Positions 6,899 through 10,356 of a stretch of DNA of 10,356 bases are shown here, piece by piece (position 1 is the first letter of the stretch; every line of letters starts with the position of its first letter). Source of the stretch: CALMFT01 sp964563595 (GTDB taxonomy: Bacteria; Patescibacteriota; Gracilibacteria; Absconditabacterales; Absconditicoccaceae); assembly GCA_964563595.1 (NCBI GenBank), contig CAZLWR010000031.1, positions 1 to 10,356 of the forward strand, read 5' to 3'. The notes beneath the pieces were generated by a model. It worked only from the letters and a program-made list of their open reading frames with translations. It ran no database searches and had not been told where the DNA came from. The position numbers were made by a program, and so were the translations under genes.

Positions 6899-7861
6899 AT
6901 GAATAACAATTCTCTTACCAATAAATCTGCTAAGGCAATCACAACGACCGAGACGCCAAACTATCTCGATCAGATCCTGGAGTCAGATTATGTGCATTAT
7001 GTGTGGAAAGTAGGACTTGCGGTGCTTGCATTTTTTGCATTATTCATGATTTCCAGATGGATTGCGAGTTTAGCAAGCAAGAAGTTTTACGAAAATGCCA
7101 ATATCTCAGATTTGAATAAACAAGAATCTATGGGACAATTGGTCTATGATGTCGTTTTTTACATATTACTCATCATCGCTATATTTGTAGCATTTGAAAT
7201 AATCTGATTTGATGTGGGAGTAATCTTGGGAGGTATATCGTTTGGTGTGGGTTTCGCCTTCAAAGAGATCTTGGGAAATATGATTGCCTGAGTGATGATG
7301 TTGAGTATCAAAGAACTCAAACTGGGTGACATTATCCAAGTAGATGGCGATCCCGGATATTTTGGTAAAATAGAAGAAATTACTATTAGGTATACCGTTA
7401 TCAGAACATTGGATCTCAGACAAGTCATTATCCCAAACATGGAACTCATTTCTAATCCTATCAAAACATACTCTAGCGAGGAGCTTATCAAACTCAATAC
7501 TACTATACCTGTTAGCTATGATACCAATCTTGATCAAGCCATGGAAATCATGGTGTCATCTGCCAATACCTTAGATATAGTCCATCAAAAAAAATCCACC
7601 AAAGCATTTGTTATGGAGTACGGAGAAGCAGGCGTAGAAATCAAAGTCTTCTTTCGAGTTGACCCTAACTGTGGCCTACCTCAAGAATACATCGTGTGAG
7701 ACGTAAACCAAGCAATCATTGGAGGCTTACGTAAAGCAGGAATTAAGATGCCATACAAACATATCGTTACTACTGTCGACGAAAATGATCAAGATATGCT
7801 CAACAATATCAAGTTTCTAAAAGACTATAAATGACCAGAAAGTAAAAGTCCAAACCCATAA
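6899..7861 (+). CDS. mscS: MscS-family mechanosensitive channel
   Basis: A 320-residue inner-membrane channel that opens under membrane tension to release solutes during hypo-osmotic shock. TM1 is at about residues 36-58 and TM2 at about 79-102. The pore helix TM3 (about 104-135) shows the Gly/Ala-rich pattern GVILGGISFGVGFAFKEILG followed by NMIAGVMML. The beta domain follows with LKLGDIIQVDG, GKIEEITIRYTVIRTLD and VIIPN, diagnostic of the family, then a cytoplasmic alpha/beta domain. TGA encodes four of 22 glycines (7205, 7289, 7697, 7832). The one at 7289 is the conserved Gly of the NxxAG motif at the end of TM3. The start at 6899 (MNNNSL) is chosen from the promoter position; ATG 6872 would add nine residues. 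No Shine-Dalgarno sequence is visible. The gene ends 4 nt from the stop of the opposing 726-aa gene. Confidence 0.93.
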
Positions 7862-7865
7862 AATT

Positions 7866-10046
7866 TTATAATTTCGGTATGATATATCTTTTATTGTAAT
7901 AGCTAACGTGCTTGAGATAGCCACGGAACCGCAAGATATCTTCAGCAGAGATATGATAATCTGATCCTTGCTCTTTACTGGCATAGATCAATCGGCAATC
8001 CGTTCCTACTTCCAAGAAATACTGATTATCGTCCATTTTGGACCATAATTCCAGAATCGGGTTATATTTTGTATATATACTCGTTATGACAGCGGACAAT
8101 CATTCTACAAGATCAGGTGAAAGATTTAATATATCAGTTATATACAAACGCAGCAATTGAGCTATCCTCAAGTCAATTTTTTTCAGCTCTTGTTTATTAA
8201 ACACAGTGTGCAATAAAAACAAAAATCACGATAAAGTTTCTTTCATAGTCGCAACAATATTAAGGATAACACTATCCGCATATTTTCACTTTAGATCTAG
8301 CTTCGCAAGTGCCAATACTATATCACGATCAATCCAGAAAGCCAAAGTATACAACGTTTCTTTGAGGTTTTTAATATCTTGATCAAGTGTGTAACTAAGA
8401 ACCGATTCTACTACCACCGCCTGAGATAAAAGACTATCCAAAGGACTATATACTACTTCAAGCAAAGTGTTTGTGTTATAAGCAATCCAAGCAGATATGT
8501 CTGCTCCAAACAAATCTTGGAATTCACGCAAAAGCTTATCCTGGTGAAGAGAAAGTTTGATATCTTTGGTCAAAAAATCCTGCAACAAGGTAGCTACTGC
8601 CATCTCATCTAAGTGTTTCAGTATTGTCACATTGTTGTACACTTCCTTTACATCGGCAACATACGGGAGCATAAAACTAGATTTACCAGACCTTACTCCG
8701 TCAAAAATAGCTCTATAAAAATATTGATTTTTACCATATTGGTATAACAAGGAAGAGTAGTAATGTATAGAGAACCTTTTAGCGGAACCTCCTTTGCTCA
8801 ATACGGCCTGAAGCAATCATGGTCTCATAAGTCTTAGGAAATAGCTATCCCCTCTACCAATTCGCAAGGACCCCAACAAACCAACATAAAAATTCAGAAT
8901 TCTGTCCATCATGACCCCTTCTTTTTTCAATGATTCAGGAATTTGCAAAAACCCACCCTGACCATCATTGATACTAGACAGCATTTCTTCTATATCTTCC
9001 GTATCAGTTCATCATTTATGGAATTTCATCATAATAACCTTCTTGAGGTATTCAAAAAAGTTTGTCTTCCAAGTTTTGTGATCCATAAGATAGCCCAACC
9101 ATTCTTCAAGTTTTGCATCATCTTGCAGAAAACTATGTAAAAAGACTTCCATCTGGGCGACAGGGAAAAGCTTGGGAGCTACGTGCTCAGCCACCAAGAA
9201 TACGTCTTCTCGATTGAAAAGTAGCTTAACAAGGACCTCTGCAGGCATCAATGCATCAAGAAGCTTGTCCTCCATCGGAGAAAGATCAGAACTCATCGTA
9301 TATATCTCACTATGATATTGAAACTCACTGAAATCCTGTTTCGTTTTTGCCTTTTTGAGTTCATCAGCGAAAAGTCGTTCGTAATATTCTACAGGATCTA
9401 TGCTTCCATCATCAAAAAGAATATTTGTCCTTTTGTATAGATAATATAATCAGAAAAATACATCGGTATGACCTAGTAATTGAGCCTGCAGTTCTTTTAA
9501 AGCTTTTTTAGTTAGCTTGATATCATACACTCAGGCTATAAATTTATAATAATTGAAAAACACCTCCACAAACCAGTTGAATGATTCTTTTTTGCTCAAC
9601 TTATCCGGAAATATTTTTATCCTTGCAGCAAAGACGTAGGATAAAATATTAATGGTAAGCAACAATATCATAAACATATCAGTGCCTTTTTTATTCCTAG
9701 GAAAGTAAGATATGAAGTACTGAGATACCGCAGCACTGACAACAGTAGCGATGTTAGTCGGATTATAAAACTTATAACCATTGAGATTGGCACAGACGCA
9801 ATAAGAAAAATACAACTCCATGTCCTTGGGCTTGATAGTGGTCTGATCTCCAAAACCAATTTTCACTTCTACCGGGTCTAATCCTACATCAAACAAATTC
9901 AACTTAGGATTCTCTACCATTCTTTTGGTAATAACCGTGAAAAAGTGCTTTGCATTTACCAAACTCAAAAACAAGGAGGCTGGACCTATAGAGCCACCAA
10001 AGTGCTCAGGGAACAATGACAGCAATAAACGTTTAAATAGCGACAT
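7866..10046 (-). CDS. Large 726-aa protein of unknown function
   Basis: One uninterrupted frame from ATG 10046-10044 to TAA 7868-7866 when TGA is Gly (8 of about 36 glycines, at 9531, 9450, 9012, 9009, 8817, 8286, 8226 and 8100). A TTG at 10055 is a less likely start; a TAG at 10061-10059 blocks extension. I recognise no domain. The N-terminal 150 residues include two hydrophobic stretches (about 97-115 and 123-141) that could be membrane or buried helices. The rest reads as long leucine-rich helices. A low-complexity acidic, Gly-rich linker (GGTDDTEDIEEML, then NDGQGG) sits near residues 345-370 and probably separates two domains. The string SGKSS near residue 440 is not a proper Walker A. 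It starts 31 nt after the end of the pseudouridine synthase on the same strand, so the two are probably co-transcribed. The clean length and glycine/TGA ratio argue for a real, maintained gene. Confidence 0.8.
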
Positions 10047-10077
10047 ACAGTCCAAAGACTATAATTAAAAGATATTC

Positions 10078-10356
10078 TTATTCGGCATGTTCTTCATCTT
10101 TTCTTGGTATCATACTTGACCACTCACCTACTTTGAGATCAGCCAATTTATATTTACCAAAAGCTGTTCTGTGAATGGTATATACTTTTTTACCCAAAGC
10201 TCTCAAGAGTCTTCTAATATGTCTTTTGTGTCATTCTAGTAAAATAACAGTCAGTTGCACATATCATTTTCTCACTTCTTGATAGACGGATTCAAACTTT
10301 AGAAGCTCTCCCTTTGCACTAATTCATCACTGTTCATCAACAATTAATCCCTTTTT
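10078..10356 (-). CDS. RsuA/RluB-type pseudouridine synthase, 5' partial (C-terminal part)
   Basis: The last 92 codons of a gene whose start lies beyond the right edge; stop TAA at 10080-10078. This family isomerises uridine to pseudouridine in rRNA. The visible part is the end of the catalytic domain: KGYVQLTVILLEGHKRHIRR matches the family's EGxxRxIRR motif and is followed by LLRALGKKVYTIHRTAFGKYKL and the LKVGEW segment that closes the fold. The catalytic Asp and the S4 RNA-binding domain would be upstream and are not seen, so rsuA, rluB, rluE and rluF cannot be told apart. Four TGA codons (10327, 10324, 10264, 10231 as lower positions) encode glycine; that at 10231 is the Gly of EG in the motif. 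The protein ends in an acidic tail (DEEHAE). The 726-aa gene follows after 31 nt on the same strand. Confidence 0.85.

Noticed and set aside
7159..7537. Two minus-strand ORFs of 112 and 123 codons
   Set aside because: They lie wholly antisense to the clear MscS pore and beta domain and have no family signal.
8690..8710. Walker A-like GVRSGKSS in the 726-aa protein
   Set aside because: The spacing is one residue short of GxxxxGK[ST] and no Walker B partner or NTPase fold pattern follows.
1..10356. UGA read as tryptophan (code 4) or as selenocysteine
   Set aside because: TGAs align with conserved glycines in DnaK, MscS, TatD and RsuA families, TGG is present for Trp, and there are far too many TGAs for selenocysteine, with no SECIS-like hairpins seen.

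Overview
The window comes from a bacterium that reads UGA as glycine (translation table 25). This points to the candidate phyla Absconditabacteria (SR1) or Gracilibacteria (BD1-5/GN02) of the Patescibacteria/CPR radiation. The evidence is internal. Every long reading frame is cut only by TGA, never by TAA or TAG. The TGAs fall where well-known families have conserved glycines: DnaK residues 2 and 504, the MscS pore helix AG, the TatD HCxxG and RG motifs, and the EG of the RsuA/RluB-type pseudouridine synthase. TGG is used separately for tryptophan. With a standard code about half of these genes would look like strings of broken fragments. The DNA is AT-rich and tightly packed, and most starts have no clear Shine-Dalgarno sequence. 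Which of the two phyla it is cannot be settled from this window.

Layout, left to right. (1) 1-1956 (+): 3' part of a polytopic membrane protein with VirB6/TrbL-like features, a possible type IV secretion or conjugation channel component. (2) 2054-2884 (+): TatD-family metal-dependent nuclease, overlapped by a 120-aa unknown gene at 2874-3236 (+). (3) 3226-3633 (-): 135-aa unknown protein running into the previous gene tail to tail. (4) 3751-5661 (-): full-length dnaK, with a CIRCE-like inverted repeat and an overlapping promoter upstream and a hairpin terminator downstream. (5) 5914-6171 (+): 85-aa unknown protein whose stop shares a TTAA with the stop of (6) 6168-6680 (-), a type IV pilin-like protein. 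(7) 6899-7861 (+): MscS-type mechanosensitive channel behind a near-consensus promoter. (8) 7866-10046 (-): 726-aa protein of unknown function. (9) 10078-10356 (-): C-terminal part of an RsuA/RluB-type pseudouridine synthase, probably co-transcribed with (8).

The genes do not form one pathway. Several concern the cell surface and stress: a secretion-like channel, a pilin, a mechanosensitive channel and a chaperone. That would suit a surface-attached, host-dependent cell, but this is inference. Three heptamer repeat arrays of the same orientation (consensus GCYTTYA, about 35 nt each) sit at gene boundaries: over the tatD start, over the dnaK stop, and in the probable pilin leader. No stretch longer than 300 bases lacks a gene. 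No tRNA, rRNA, CRISPR array or insertion sequence was seen.
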